From Paraburkholderia youngii (GTDB lineage Bacteria > Pseudomonadota > Gammaproteobacteria > Burkholderiales > Burkholderiaceae), in assembly GCF_013366925.1 (NCBI RefSeq), contig NZ_JAALDK010000001.1:2425089-2489088 (forward strand): 64,000 nt of DNA. Reading direction: 5' to 3'. Every line of letters starts with the position of its first letter. Positions within the stretch are counted from its first letter, which is position 1. Below the pieces are notes generated by a model. That model saw only the letters and a program-made list of their open reading frames with translations, did not search any database and was not told where the DNA came from. Positions 44,458-54,165 of this stretch are shown here, piece by piece. A program made the position numbers and the translations under genes.

Positions 44458-46509
44458 TCACGGCTGGACCGTGTCGCTTCGTTTTTTGTGCTGCGCCACC
44501 AACGATTCCTGCGTGGCAGCGGGCACCGGCGCGTAATGGCTGAGTTCGATACTGTAGCTGCCGTGTCCACCGGCGATCGCGTTCAGACGCGACTGATAGT
44601 GGTTGAGCTCGGCAAGCGGCACCTGTCCTGCGACGACCACGGCGTTCCCGGCGGACGGGCGGGAGCCATGAACCTGGCCGCGCCGCGACGACAGATCGCC
44701 GATTATTTCGCCCATTGCCGGTTCTGGCGTTGTTACCTCGATATCCACGATAGGTTCGAGCACGATGGGCTGGGCTTTGAGCACCGCATCGATGAAGGCT
44801 TTGCGCCCGGCGGTGACGAATGCCACCTCTTTTGAGTCGACCGAATGGCTCTTGCCGTCGACGACCGTGACCCGCACGTCCTGCATCGGGACACCGGCAA
44901 GAGGCCCGCTTTCTATCACCTGAAGAATACCTTTTTCCACGGCGGGAATGAACTGGCCAGGGATGGCGCCGCCCTTGACAGCGTCGACGAATTCGAACCC
45001 CGCGCCTCGCGGCAGCGGCTCCACGCGCAGCATCACTTCACCAAACTGCCCGGCGCCACCGGATTGCTTCTTGTGGCGGCAGTGTCCCTCGGCGCTTGCG
45101 CCGATGGTCTCGCGATAGGCGATTTTCGGCGGCCGTGTCACGACTTCGAGCTTGTACTGGTCGGACAGACGCTCCAGCATATAGCGCAAATGCAACTCGC
45201 CGAGGCCTCGCACCACGGTCTCGTTGGTGCTCGCCTCGCGTTCGATGTGTAGACACGGGTCTTCCGCGCTCAGCTTCTGCAGTGCTTCCCACAGCCGCTG
45301 CTCGTGGCCCGGGCGCGCCGGCTCGATCGCGAGACCATAGATGGGCGTCGGCAAGTCCGGCGGGACGAGGTGAATGTTGCCGTCGTCGGCCGCGTCGTGT
45401 AGCACGGCATCGAGGCCGACGTCGTCGGCCTTGGCCACCGCGCAGATATCGCCGGGACCGGCTCGCAGGACCTCGACGTGCTCCTTGCCCTGCAACATCA
45501 ACAGATGGGCGACCCGGAACGGCTGCCGCCTGTCGCCGATATACAGCAGGCTATCGCGCTCGATCGTCCCCTGATAGATGCGGAACACGGCGATCTTGCC
45601 AATGTAAGGGTCGATCACGATCTTGAAGGTGTGGGCCAGCACGTGCTTGTCGGCGGCGGGTTCGGCACGCACGACTTCCTTGTGGGAGCCGGCGTCGCGG
45701 TAGAACTGCGGCGGGTTGCCTTCCAGCGGATTGGGCAGGAGCCGGACAAACACATCGAGGAGAGCCTCGATGCCGGCGCCATTGGTCGCCGAGGTGAAAC
45801 ACACCGGCACCAGATGGCCCTCGCGCAGCGCACGCTCGAAAGGCTCGTGCAACTGCTCCGGGCGGATCGCCTCGCCTTGCTCCAGGTATAGCTCCATCAG
45901 CTCCGGGTCGAGTTCGATCACCTGATCGACCAGCGCACTGTGCGCAGCTTCAACGGACAGGAAATCGGCGTCTCCAGCAGGGTTGAAAAAGCAGTCCACC
46001 ACCTGGCGGCCGTGCTGCGCCGGCAGGTTGACAGGCAGGCATTCCCTGCCGAAGGTTTGCTGGATTTGCGCGAGTAGCGCTGGAAGGTCGACCTTTTCTT
46101 CATCGATACCATTCACGATGATCATTCTGCAAAGCTTACGTTCGCTCGCCCAATTCATCATGCGCCGGGTGGTCATTCCGATGCCGGTCTGCGCATTGAT
46201 GACGATGGCGACCGTCTCGACGGCCGGCAGCGCACTGAACGACGGCCCGGAAAAGTCGGGGTAACCGGGCGTATCGAGCAGATAGATGCGAGTGTCGCGG
46301 TAATGAAGGTGCGTGACGGTGGAGTTGAGCGAGTGGTGATACTTCCGCTCGAGCGGTTCGAAATCGCAGACCGTAGTCCCTCGCGCGACGCTGCCGGGCG
46401 CATGGAGCGCGCCGCCGTGGTACAGCAGCGCTTCCACAAGCGAGGTCTTGCCGCTGCCGGCATGCCCGGCCAGAGCGATGGTGCGGATCATATCGGGGCT
46501 ATAGCGCAT
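44458..46509 (-). CDS. EF-G-like translation GTPase paralogue (FusA2/EF-G2 type)
   Basis: 683 residues with GAGAGG before ATG 46509. G1 is GHAGSGKTS. G3 reads DTPGYPDF instead of DTPGHVDF, so the catalytic His is Tyr. G4 reads VNGID in place of NKxD, so the Lys is Gly. Domains II-V are present (VLAHTFKIVIDPYIGKIAVF; PPKIAYRETIGASAEGHCRH; GEIIGDLSSRRGQVHG). This is a divergent EF-G paralogue; such proteins may act in ribosome recycling, stress or tetracycline tolerance, but activity cannot be assumed with these motif changes. It is intact amid gene relics. Confidence 0.88.
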   Translation of the reverse strand: MRYSPDMIRTIALAGHAGSGKTSLVEALLYHGGALHAPGSVARGTTVCDFEPLERKYHHSLNSTVTHLHYRDTRIYLLDTPGYPDFSGPSFSALPAVETVAIVINAQTGIGMTTRRMMNWASERKLCRMIIVNGIDEEKVDLPALLAQIQQTFGRECLPVNLPAQHGRQVVDCFFNPAGDADFLSVEAAHSALVDQVIELDPELMELYLEQGEAIRPEQLHEPFERALREGHLVPVCFTSATNGAGIEALLDVFVRLLPNPLEGNPPQFYRDAGSHKEVVRAEPAADKHVLAHTFKIVIDPYIGKIAVFRIYQGTIERDSLLYIGDRRQPFRVAHLLMLQGKEHVEVLRAGPGDICAVAKADDVGLDAVLHDAADDGNIHLVPPDLPTPIYGLAIEPARPGHEQRLWEALQKLSAEDPCLHIEREASTNETVVRGLGELHLRYMLERLSDQYKLEVVTRPPKIAYRETIGASAEGHCRHKKQSGGAGQFGEVMLRVEPLPRGAGFEFVDAVKGGAIPGQFIPAVEKGILQVIESGPLAGVPMQDVRVTVVDGKSHSVDSKEVAFVTAGRKAFIDAVLKAQPIVLEPIVDIEVTTPEPAMGEIIGDLSSRRGQVHGSRPSAGNAVVVAGQVPLAELNHYQSRLNAIAGGHGSYSIELSHYAPVPAATQESLVAQHKKRSDTVQP

Positions 46510-46599
46510 GTTCGCCCTCTCGTCGTGGTGAGGCCATTGTTGGCGAAAACCAGCCTGTTCGCCGCGCGTGTTAATCGGACGATTCAGGTAGCCGCAAGC

Positions 46600-46850
46600 T
46601 CACTCCCATTGTGGCTGATTCAACACCATGCCGTGCTGCCCCTTGTAGGCGGCGAGAGCTGGCGGCGACCAACCGTCGAGCATCTTTGGCGCGAATTGCC
46701 AGACTTCGATGCCAAGCGGCCGGCACACTTCCAGCGGATCGCGCGCGTCGGGGCCCCACACTGGCACTGACAGATCGCCACCTAGGCAGGTCGACAGTGC
46801 GCACAGCAAATCGATCCACGCGAAGAATTCGAGGTAATCGCCTTTCTTCG
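46600..46850 (-). pseudogene. Unidentified coding remnant
   Basis: The minus strand reads GDYLEFFAWIDLLCALSTCL, GGDLSVPVWGPDARDPLEVC, RPLGIEVWQFAPKMLDGWSP, PALAAYKGQHGMVLNQPQWE then stop. It looks like the tail of a real protein, but the 5' part is missing and I do not recognise it. It abuts another remnant at about 46850. Confidence 0.4.
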
Positions 46851-47060
46851 CTGGACGTAGCGCTGGCGGACAAACTCGATCGAACCGCCTACGCTGTCAT
46901 GCAACAAACGGGCGGACCGATTTCGGCGGAGCACGGAATCGGCGTGCTGAAACGCCCCTACCTCGCCTGCACGCGCAGCGATGCTGAAATAAGCCTGATG
47001 CGTCGGCTCAAGATAGCGCTCGATCCCAAGCATATCCTGAATCCCGGCGAAGTGCTGTGA
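46851..47060 (+). pseudogene. FAD-linked oxidase (D-2-hydroxyacid dehydrogenase type) 3' remnant
   Basis: LDVALADKLDRTAYAVMQQT, GGPISAEHGIGVLKRPYLAC, TRSDAEISLMRRLKIALDPK, HILNPGEVL and stop: the C-terminal signature of GlcD/D-lactate dehydrogenase-like flavoproteins. Everything upstream is lost at a junction near 46850. Confidence 0.75.
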
Positions 47061-47591
47061 CGCCGCACAGCACCTCGGATATTGAGCCGCAAAGGCGAGT
47101 ATCTGGTGAAGCGGTCCTTCGAATGTCCGACAGCATGTCCGGTCGAACGGCTGCAACTGGCCCGAACTGAGTCTCACACCGCTTTGACTTGGGCTGCCGG
47201 ACGGCGAACCATGCGAAGTGCATGAGTCACCCCTGAACCGCCCGGATCAGAGCAAGGATCACCTAAGAAGTACAGCCGCCGCACGGTCCGTCGAGTTGAT
47301 CGGCGAATAGTCGACCGTAACAGTGGCTTTGAGAAGGCCTAGGGCAAACACTCCTCCTCCAACGCCATCGAGAAAACTATCAAGGAACGCACAACAAGCC
47401 GTTGTCGGGTGGGAGCAAATTCTGCTGAAAACCAACTTGCCTGAAGTCCAAGTCGCACTAGACTTGGTGCGTCAATCTCTTGAAGAGTTGATGTGGTGCC
47501 AGTGCAACTGAGTTGGCTGCTTCCCGTGGGCACCTAAAGGGCGAGCGGGTTTCGAAATTTCCCCGAATCTTCCTGACATCTGGAGTCGCTC
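47061..47591. other. Region without a recognised gene
   Basis: A 62-codon plus-strand frame (47323-47511, ending EELMWCQCN) has no clear ribosome binding site and no known family. Nothing else seen. Confidence 0.35.
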
Positions 47592-47921
47592 ATGCCTTCG
47601 CCAATCGCGCTACACCGCGCTCGTGCTTTCAAACGTCAATCCGGTCTTTGCTTCTATTGCGGTTATCCAATGTAGGACGGCAGCGCTGAGCCGTTCATTG
47701 AGCGATACAACATCTCCCGCCGTCAAGCGCCGCAACTGCACTGGACAGGCGAGCATCTTCGTGCTCGGGTTGATGGGGGCGCGAATTGCAAGCGGAACAT
47801 TGTTGCAGCCTGCCGAGTTTGTAATGCACGGCGACACCATAGAAAGGTCGCGCGCGATCCGAACGAACACAGGATGTATGTTCAGCGATGCGTGGATCGA
47901 GGAAAGTGGCATGCCAAATAG
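47592..47921 (+). pseudogene. HNH endonuclease gene with internal amber codon
   Basis: 110 codons read MPSPIALHRARAFKRQSGLC, FYCGYPM, stop TAG (47673-47675), then DGSAEPFIERYNISRRQAPQ, LHWTGEHLRARVDGGANCKR, NIVAACRVCNARRHHRKVAR, ending GKWHAK. The zinc pairs CFYC and CRVC, the GEH motif and NIVAAC are the HNH core. Relatives usually have Trp after PM, so TGG to TAG is the likely single change. Without read-through the gene is inactive. Confidence 0.75.
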
Positions 47922-48334
47922 GTCTTCGACAATCCTGCCTTGGCCACGTTACGTCAACATTTAGCGCAGGCAGGGGTGGCGAATCTCCAAGCGGCCTGAG
48001 CGCTTCGGCTGATCAACCGCCAGTCGGCGATATGCGAACGTCCGAAGTTTGGAAGCTTGAGACATGCGAATGGCGGACTCGCGACGCCAGCCGAAGTCCG
48101 AAGCTGGCCGGCTGTAATCATCCACAGAAGCCGCCCGAAAGCTGCCGTCGAAGCGTTCAACGGCACCTCAACAGAACCAGCGTTGAACTGGTGCTCTCGG
48201 CCAGGAAAGGACGTTCGACAGAGCCGTATAGATCGTCGACAATGCAATGGTCCTCGGAACGAATGAACTGCATTCGGTTCGAAGCACCGGATCACATTGT
48301 TGATTTCCCTCCGTGCCAATATCACAATTCACGT
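47922..48334. other. Intergenic region before the YafY-type regulator
   Basis: No gene recognised; the open frame running in from 47888 has no family features until the YafY start. The regulator's promoter should be in the last 60 bases. Confidence 0.4.
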
Positions 48335-49057
48335 ATGTCCCGTGCAGAACGCCTCCTTCAACTCCTGCAAGTGTTACGTCGTTATCGACGTCCCGTGAGC
48401 GGCCAAACTCTTGCCAATGAGCTCTGCGTAAGCACTCGCACCTTGTACCGGGACATCGCCAGTTTGCAGGCCCAGGGCGCACTCATCGAGGGGGCGCCGG
48501 GCATTGGCTATGTGATGAAGCCGGGCTTCATGCTACCACCCATCATGTTCCGCTCGGAGGAACTCGATGCTTTGGTGCTTGGCATGCGCTGGGTGGCCGA
48601 TCGCTGCGACGAGACGCTATCAGGGGGTGCGCTCGGCGCGCTTGCAAAGATAGCGGCCGTGCTGCCCGCCGAACTGCGCCGCGAGCTAGAGGAATCTTCG
48701 CTGCTGGTCGGCGCGCCGTTGACGAGACCTGCCCACACGATCTCGCCGGACCTGCTGCGTGCCGCGGTCCGTGCAGAGTTGAAGCTCGAGATTACCTACG
48801 TGGACGGCAGCGGCATTCAATCGCGGCGCGTCGTTTGGCCCTTTGCCCTGGTGTATTTCGACCAGGCACGGGTGCTGATGTGTTGGTGCGAGCTTCGAGC
48901 CGATTTTCGGAATTTCCGTTCGGATCGGATCTTGAGCGTCGAGCAAAAGATGGAGCGCTATCCCAAGCGGCGTTCCACTCTGCTTCGAGAATGGCGCAAA
49001 CTCAATCAGGTCGCTAGTCGCACGATACTGCCAGAATCTGACAGCATGCCCCAGTAG
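48335..49057 (+). CDS. YafY-type transcriptional regulator (HTH_11 + WYL)
   Basis: 240 residues from ATG 48335. HTH at residues 1-55 (RLLQLLQVLRRYRRPVSGQT, LANELCVSTRTLYRDIASLQ). WYL domain about 130-225 (RAAVRAELKLEITYVDGSGI, QSRRVVWPFALVYFDQARVL, FRNFRSDRILSVE). No ribosome binding site is visible, so it may be translated from a short or leaderless mRNA. The VOC gene follows by 27 bases, a common pairing. Confidence 0.9.
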   Translation: MSRAERLLQLLQVLRRYRRPVSGQTLANELCVSTRTLYRDIASLQAQGALIEGAPGIGYVMKPGFMLPPIMFRSEELDALVLGMRWVADRCDETLSGGALGALAKIAAVLPAELRRELEESSLLVGAPLTRPAHTISPDLLRAAVRAELKLEITYVDGSGIQSRRVVWPFALVYFDQARVLMCWCELRADFRNFRSDRILSVEQKMERYPKRRSTLLREWRKLNQVASRTILPESDSMPQ

Positions 49058-49084
49058 ACTGAAGCTCTTTTAAAGGAGCTTAAA

Positions 49085-49459
49085 ATGAAGTTTGCATCGG
49101 TTCGACTGGTTACCGCAGATATTGAACGGCTGGTCGAGTTTTATCAGAGGCTGTCCGGGATCGAGGCTGTGCGGCTAGCCGATGGGTTTGCCGAAATGCG
49201 ATTCGCGAGCACGGCCCTCGCGATTTCATCTGAGCACCTGATCAAGCTTTTCAATGTCGGAGCGGCCACTGCCGCAGCCAATCAATCGGCAATCCTGGAG
49301 TTCGAAGTGGAGGACGTCGACATGGTGTTCGAACGGATGAAAGCGTCCGGTAAAACCATCGTGATGCCGGCGACATTGATGCCTTGGGGCAATCGCTCGC
49401 TACTGCTGCGCGACCCGGATGGAAATCTCGTCAATATATTTTGTCGGCCCGTGCGTTGA
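49085..49459 (+). CDS. VOC-superfamily (glyoxalase/bleomycin-resistance) protein
   Basis: 124 residues; AAAGGAG before ATG 49085. Two beta-alpha-beta-beta-beta units: MKFASVRLVTADIERLVEFY and FEVEDVDMVFERMKASGKTI, ending RSLLLRDPDGNLVNIFCRPV. Function may be binding or modification of a small molecule. Likely controlled by the adjacent YafY regulator. Confidence 0.9.
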   Translation: MKFASVRLVTADIERLVEFYQRLSGIEAVRLADGFAEMRFASTALAISSEHLIKLFNVGAATAAANQSAILEFEVEDVDMVFERMKASGKTIVMPATLMPWGNRSLLLRDPDGNLVNIFCRPVR

Positions 49460-50432
49460 GAAAGCCCGCCGTCGCAGTGGCCCGGTGCTCGCATGAATGG
49501 CCGTTTCTGGAAGACCCGAACGTCTCTTGTGGGTTGAAAAGAGCCGGACTCTGTGGGAGTCAGTACGGCGAGTATGAGACATTCAACAGCGCCCTGAAGA
49601 TCGTAGAGCTATGCAGGGTGGTGACCGACCGTTCAGGATGGAGAGTTTAAGAGTGGATGAGGGAGCGGGTAAAGAATAGATCTGCGCCGTCGCGGGACGA
49701 GCGTGAATGACCCTCTTCAGGGTCATCGAAGGACTCTTCGCGTTTAGGGTTGTTCGATGCCTGCCCTCATTCACATTGCTGTGAGCGTGCCGCGGCGCCG
49801 ACGGCCAGGCGTCGAATAAGCCTAAACGGCACTTCTCACGTCAATGAACGAGTCTTCGCGACCCACTGCTGCCACTCGAACTCCGCCCTCCGTAATGGCC
49901 GCTTGCCAAGCTATATCGGTGATTCACATACACCTTGCCTATCCAGTCCAGGTGCTAGGTGGCGCTCGCATACTCATTACCCCCGCAATCCGTCATGTAC
50001 TGGGTAAATGGCTTGGCCGAATCCGATCCGAGCTCTGTGAGGGCCGAAGGCGTTCCTTGACAGTGCGTCCATGCTTCATGATTGGGCGCCGCTGCCCCTG
50101 TATCGCCCGCTCGGACAGGCTTGCAACGACCCAAGGTACGCCAGTCCCGGCAACGAATCTCTGGCATGGATATCGCTTAAAGCGTTGCAGAGTATAAGCG
50201 GCTAGCGTCGGCGTATCTGACCGGCGTGGGGCATTGCTCTTGGGGCGCATCGCGCGCCTACGTCGACCAGCCTCGACGTTCGAACGGAATCGTCCGGATT
50301 CCGTCGACAGGAAGCGTTGCGTGAATCGCCCCGAATCTTCCTCGATCGTCATCCGGCACGCCGAGCGCATAGCGCCCGACACGTTCTTACGTCCGCATGG
50401 TCTTCCTACGTTCTAACAGGGGAGCCCTTTTC
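49460..50432. other. Long intergenic region before the Rieske/ABC operon
   Basis: About 970 bp with no recognised gene. A small hairpin ATGACCCT-CTTC-AGGGTCAT lies at 49707-49726. The promoter of the 50433 operon should be in the last 200 bases. The frames present lack start signals and resemble no family. Confidence 0.45.
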
Positions 50433-51413
50433 ATGCGTGTATTGAATCGCATCTTGAGCAGCATCGTTCTGGCCGCGAGTATTTGTTCGACGACATCGGC
50501 GCACGCCGACGATCACATCACCATCCTGACGAGCTGGTATGCGCAGGCCGAGCACGGCGGCTTCTATCAGGCGCAGGCCACGGGCCTCTACAAGAAAGCC
50601 GGGCTCGACATCACGATCAAGATGGGCGGCCCGCAGGTCAACGGTATGCAGTTGCTCGTCGGCGGCCAGGCTGATTTCATTCTCGGCTACGACTTCCAGG
50701 TGCTGTCGAGCGTCGAGGCGGGGATTCCTGTGACGACGGTCGCCGCCTCGTTCCAGTTCGACCCGCAAGGCATGCTCACGCACGACGACGTGAAGAGCCT
50801 CGCGGACCTCAAAGGCAAGACGATCCTCGTCGCGGGCTCCGGCCGCACGTCGTGGTGGCCTTGGCTCAAGGAGAAGTATGGCTATAGCGACGGTCAGACG
50901 CGTCCCTATACGTTCAACATCCAGCCGTTCTTCGCTGATGCGAACGTCGCGATGCAGGCGTATCCGTCATCCGAGACGTTCCAGGCCGATCGCGCGAACG
51001 TGAAAACGCACTTTTTCCTTTTTGCCGACGCCGGCTATCCGCCCTACAACACCACCATCGTCGGCATGAAGAAGACTCTTGCCGAGAAGCCCGATGTGGT
51101 CGCGCGCTTCGTGAAGGCGTCGATGGAAGGCTGGAAAAGCTATCTCGCCAATCCGGCGCCGGGCAACGCGCTCATCAAGAAGGACAATCCCGAGATGACT
51201 GATGCGCAGCTCGCGTTTGGCGTGGCGCAACTGAAGAAGCTGAAGCTCGTGACCGGCGGAGATGCATCGACGCTCGGCATCGGCGCGATGACCGACACGC
51301 GCTGGAAGAAGACTTACGACTACATGGTCGGCGCGAAGCTGCTCAAAGCGAGCACCGACTACAAGAGCGCCTATACGCTGCAGTACATCCAGAACGCGAA
51401 GGTCATGCCCTGA
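50433..51413 (+). CDS. NMT1/THI5-type ABC substrate-binding protein
   Basis: 326 residues from ATG 50433, with GGGGAGC upstream. Signal peptide ends at SAHA-D (about residue 26). The mature part is the SsuA/NMT1 fold: ILTSWYAQAEHGGFYQAQAT, GLYKKAGLDITIKMGGPQVN, VGGQADFILGYDFQVLSS, LKGKTILVAGSGRTSWWPWL. These proteins bind pyrimidine precursors, sulfonates or other heterocycles. First gene of a five-gene operon. Confidence 0.9.
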   Translation: MRVLNRILSSIVLAASICSTTSAHADDHITILTSWYAQAEHGGFYQAQATGLYKKAGLDITIKMGGPQVNGMQLLVGGQADFILGYDFQVLSSVEAGIPVTTVAASFQFDPQGMLTHDDVKSLADLKGKTILVAGSGRTSWWPWLKEKYGYSDGQTRPYTFNIQPFFADANVAMQAYPSSETFQADRANVKTHFFLFADAGYPPYNTTIVGMKKTLAEKPDVVARFVKASMEGWKSYLANPAPGNALIKKDNPEMTDAQLAFGVAQLKKLKLVTGGDASTLGIGAMTDTRWKKTYDYMVGAKLLKASTDYKSAYTLQYIQNAKVMP

Positions 51414-51443
51414 GCGGGCGTCACGGAATCAAGGAGTCCGATC

Positions 51444-52481
51444 ATGCTGGTCACACGTCAGAAAGTCTTGCGCCGCTTCTGGTACGCGGTCATGCCGATC
51501 TCGCAACTGGACGAAGGTCCGCAGCCGTTCACGCTGCTTAACGAACCGATCGTCCTGTGGAAAGGCGCGGGCGGAAAACCGCATGCGCTGCGCGACCGCT
51601 GTTGCCATCGCACGGCGAAGCTGTCGAAGGGATTCGTCGATGCCGATGGCAACATCGCCTGCGGCTATCATGGCTGGACCTACGACTGCAGCGGCAAGTG
51701 CGTGCGCATTCCGCAAAACGCGGGCGGCGAGATTCCCTCGCGCGCGATCGTGCAGTCGTATCGCTGCGAGGAGCGCTACGGTTACGCGTGGGTTGCGCTC
51801 GACGATCCGCTGCAGCCGATTCCCGAATTTGCCGAGGAAAACGCACCGGGCTACCGGCGCATCCTGCAGTTCTACGAACAGTGGAACACGAGCGCGCTGC
51901 GCATGATGGAGAATTCGTTCGACAACTCGCACTTCAGCTTCGTGCACAAGTCGAACTTCGGTCTCTTCGACAATCCGAAGCCATCGAAGTACGAGTTCCG
52001 TCCGAACGAATGGGGCTTTGAGGCCGAGACGCGCGTGCCGATCCGCAACCCGCAAGCGAGCTTCCGGATCACGGGCACCACCGACGACATCACCGAGCGC
52101 CATCTGATGAACCGATGGTACGTGCCGTTCGCGCGGCGCTTCGGCTGCATGTATCCGGCAAGCGGCGTGCATCACATCATCTACAACTGCGCAACGCCGA
52201 TCGACGACAGAACGATGATGCTCGTGCAATGGCTCTATCGCAACGACACCGAAGCGCAATGTTCGACCCAGGAGCTGATCGACTGGGACCGGCCGATCAC
52301 CGATGAAGACCGCGAGATTCTCGAAGCCACCGACTACGACGCGTGCATCGACGTGCGCCGCCAGCAGGAATGCCACATGGCATCCGATCAGCCCGGACTG
52401 CTGATGCGCCGCATGCTGCTCGAGCTACTCGAAGGGCATGGCGAGCACGAAGTGTTCCGCATCGATACAGAGGAGGCATGA
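51444..52481 (+). CDS. Rieske non-heme iron oxygenase, oxygenase subunit
   Basis: 345 residues; AGGAG before ATG 51444. The Rieske [2Fe-2S] motif is CCHRTAKLSKGFVDADGNIA-CGYHGW (C-x-H ... C-x2-H) at residues about 48-73. The mononuclear iron site is probably in NSFDNSHFSFVHK (about 155-167). It resembles the vanillate demethylase/NdmA-like group that demethylates or hydroxylates small aromatics and N-heterocycles. No reductase gene is adjacent, so it must borrow one. Confidence 0.9.
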   Translation: MLVTRQKVLRRFWYAVMPISQLDEGPQPFTLLNEPIVLWKGAGGKPHALRDRCCHRTAKLSKGFVDADGNIACGYHGWTYDCSGKCVRIPQNAGGEIPSRAIVQSYRCEERYGYAWVALDDPLQPIPEFAEENAPGYRRILQFYEQWNTSALRMMENSFDNSHFSFVHKSNFGLFDNPKPSKYEFRPNEWGFEAETRVPIRNPQASFRITGTTDDITERHLMNRWYVPFARRFGCMYPASGVHHIIYNCATPIDDRTMMLVQWLYRNDTEAQCSTQELIDWDRPITDEDREILEATDYDACIDVRRQQECHMASDQPGLLMRRMLLELLEGHGEHEVFRIDTEEA

Positions 52482-52485
52482 GGCC

Positions 52486-53310
52486 ATGAGCGAAGACAGC
52501 AAAGACACGGCGCTCGCCGTCCAGCGTATCGACAAGGTCTATCCGAACGGCACGATCGCACTGGACGATATACGCCTCACCATCGGCGCGGGAGAATTCG
52601 TCTCGCTGCTCGGACCGTCGGGTTGTGGCAAGAGCACGCTGCTCAAGATGTTCGCCGGCATCGAGACACCCACGCACGGTCACATGCGGTGGTGGGGCCA
52701 GCCGTTCAGCGTCGTCGGATCGGTCGGGCGGCGCATGTCGATGGTGTTCCAGGAAGCCACGCTGATGCCCTGGGCGTCGATTGCCGACAACGTGCGCCTG
52801 CCACTCGACCTCGCGCACGTACCACGACGCGAAGCCGACGCGCGTGTCGCCCTTGCGCTCGCGAACGTCGGTCTTGGCGACTTCGGCACGGTGCGTCCGC
52901 GCGAGCTGTCGGGCGGGATGCAGATGCGTGCGTCGCTGGCACGGGCGCTCGTCACGGAACCCGACCTGCTGCTGCTCGACGAGCCATTCGGCGCGCTCGA
53001 CGAATTCACCCGCAACAAGCTCGATGCTGATCTGCGCGCGCTCTGGAGGAAGCGCGGCATGACCGTGGTGTTCGTCACGCACAGCATCTACGAGGCGGTG
53101 TATCTGTCGGGACGCGTGGTTGTGATGCAGGCGCGGCCCGGGCGCATCATCGCCGACGTGCCGATCGGCGGGCCGGCCGAACGCGACGAAGCGTATCGCG
53201 TTTCGGCACCCTTCATGCAGCATTGCAAGGCGCTGTCGGACCTGATCACCGACGCGCATCTGGCATCGAATGAAGACAGGCAGGTCGATACCCAGGGAGC
53301 GCAATCATGA
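52486..53310 (+). CDS. ABC transporter ATPase (SsuB/TauB family)
   Basis: 274 residues from ATG 52486, 4 bases after the oxygenase stop. Walker A LGPSGCGKST, Q-loop MVFQEATLMPW, signature LSGGMQMRASLARAL, Walker B LLLLDEPFGALDE, His switch VVFVTHSIYEAVY. Partner of the next permease; the overlap ATGA indicates coupling. Confidence 0.92.
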   Translation: MSEDSKDTALAVQRIDKVYPNGTIALDDIRLTIGAGEFVSLLGPSGCGKSTLLKMFAGIETPTHGHMRWWGQPFSVVGSVGRRMSMVFQEATLMPWASIADNVRLPLDLAHVPRREADARVALALANVGLGDFGTVRPRELSGGMQMRASLARALVTEPDLLLLDEPFGALDEFTRNKLDADLRALWRKRGMTVVFVTHSIYEAVYLSGRVVVMQARPGRIIADVPIGGPAERDEAYRVSAPFMQHCKALSDLITDAHLASNEDRQVDTQGAQS

Positions 53311-54155
53311 GTAGTCAGACGCTTGTAACGAAGCCTGCGATGCATTCGAAAGCCGAGCGCCGGCGCAGCCCTGCGCTGTTACAGCGGCCCGGCGTGGCGA
53401 AGGCGATGGCGCCCTGTGTCGTCGGCATATTGATGCTGCTGGTCTGGGAAGGCTGGTGCGCGCTCTTCAAGGTGCCGGTGTATCTCGTGCCCGCGCCGCA
53501 CGACATCGCGCTGCAATTGGTCGCCGATGGTCCGATGCTCGTCATGAGTCTTCTCGCGACGCTCAAGATCACGCTGCTCGCCTTCGCACTCGCAACAGTC
53601 CTGGGCGTGGCGGTCGCACTGCTGTTCGCGCAAAGTCCGCTGATCGAGGCGAGCTTTTTTCCTTACGCGATCTTGCTGCAGGTCACGCCAGTTGTCGCGA
53701 TTGCGCCGCTGATCATCATCTGGGTGAAGGACACGACGTTCGCGCTCGTGATCTGCGCGACGCTCGTCGCGTTGTTCCCTATCATCTCGAACACCGCACT
53801 CGGCTTGCGCAGCGTTAATCCGGGCCTTGTCAGCCTGTTTCGCATCAATCGCGCGACACGCTGGCAGACGCTTTTGCGTCTGCGCATCCCGAGCGCGCTG
53901 CCGTATTTCTTCGGCGGCTTGCGGATTTCGAGCGGACTTTCGCTGATCGGTGCGGTCGTCGCGGAGTTCGTCGCGGGAACCGGCGGCAGCGGCTCGGGTC
54001 TGGCTTATCAGATTCTGCAGGCGGGATTCCAGTTGAACATTCCGCGCCTTTTTGCGGCGCTCTTTCTGATCACGCTCACGGGCGTGGTGCTGTTCGGCAT
54101 CACCGTGTGGGTCGCGCGCATCGGCTTGCGCGGCTGGCACGAGAGCGAACTCTGA
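53307..54155 (+). CDS. ABC transporter permease (SsuC/TauC family)
   Basis: 282 residues, start overlapping the ATPase stop. Six membrane helices; the EAA-type loop reads LVSLFRINRATRWQTLLRLR-IPSALPYFFGG. It forms the channel for the compound captured by the 50433 binding protein. Confidence 0.9.
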   Translation: MSSQTLVTKPAMHSKAERRRSPALLQRPGVAKAMAPCVVGILMLLVWEGWCALFKVPVYLVPAPHDIALQLVADGPMLVMSLLATLKITLLAFALATVLGVAVALLFAQSPLIEASFFPYAILLQVTPVVAIAPLIIIWVKDTTFALVICATLVALFPIISNTALGLRSVNPGLVSLFRINRATRWQTLLRLRIPSALPYFFGGLRISSGLSLIGAVVAEFVAGTGGSGSGLAYQILQAGFQLNIPRLFAALFLITLTGVVLFGITVWVARIGLRGWHESEL

Positions 54156-54165
54156 GACCATCAAT

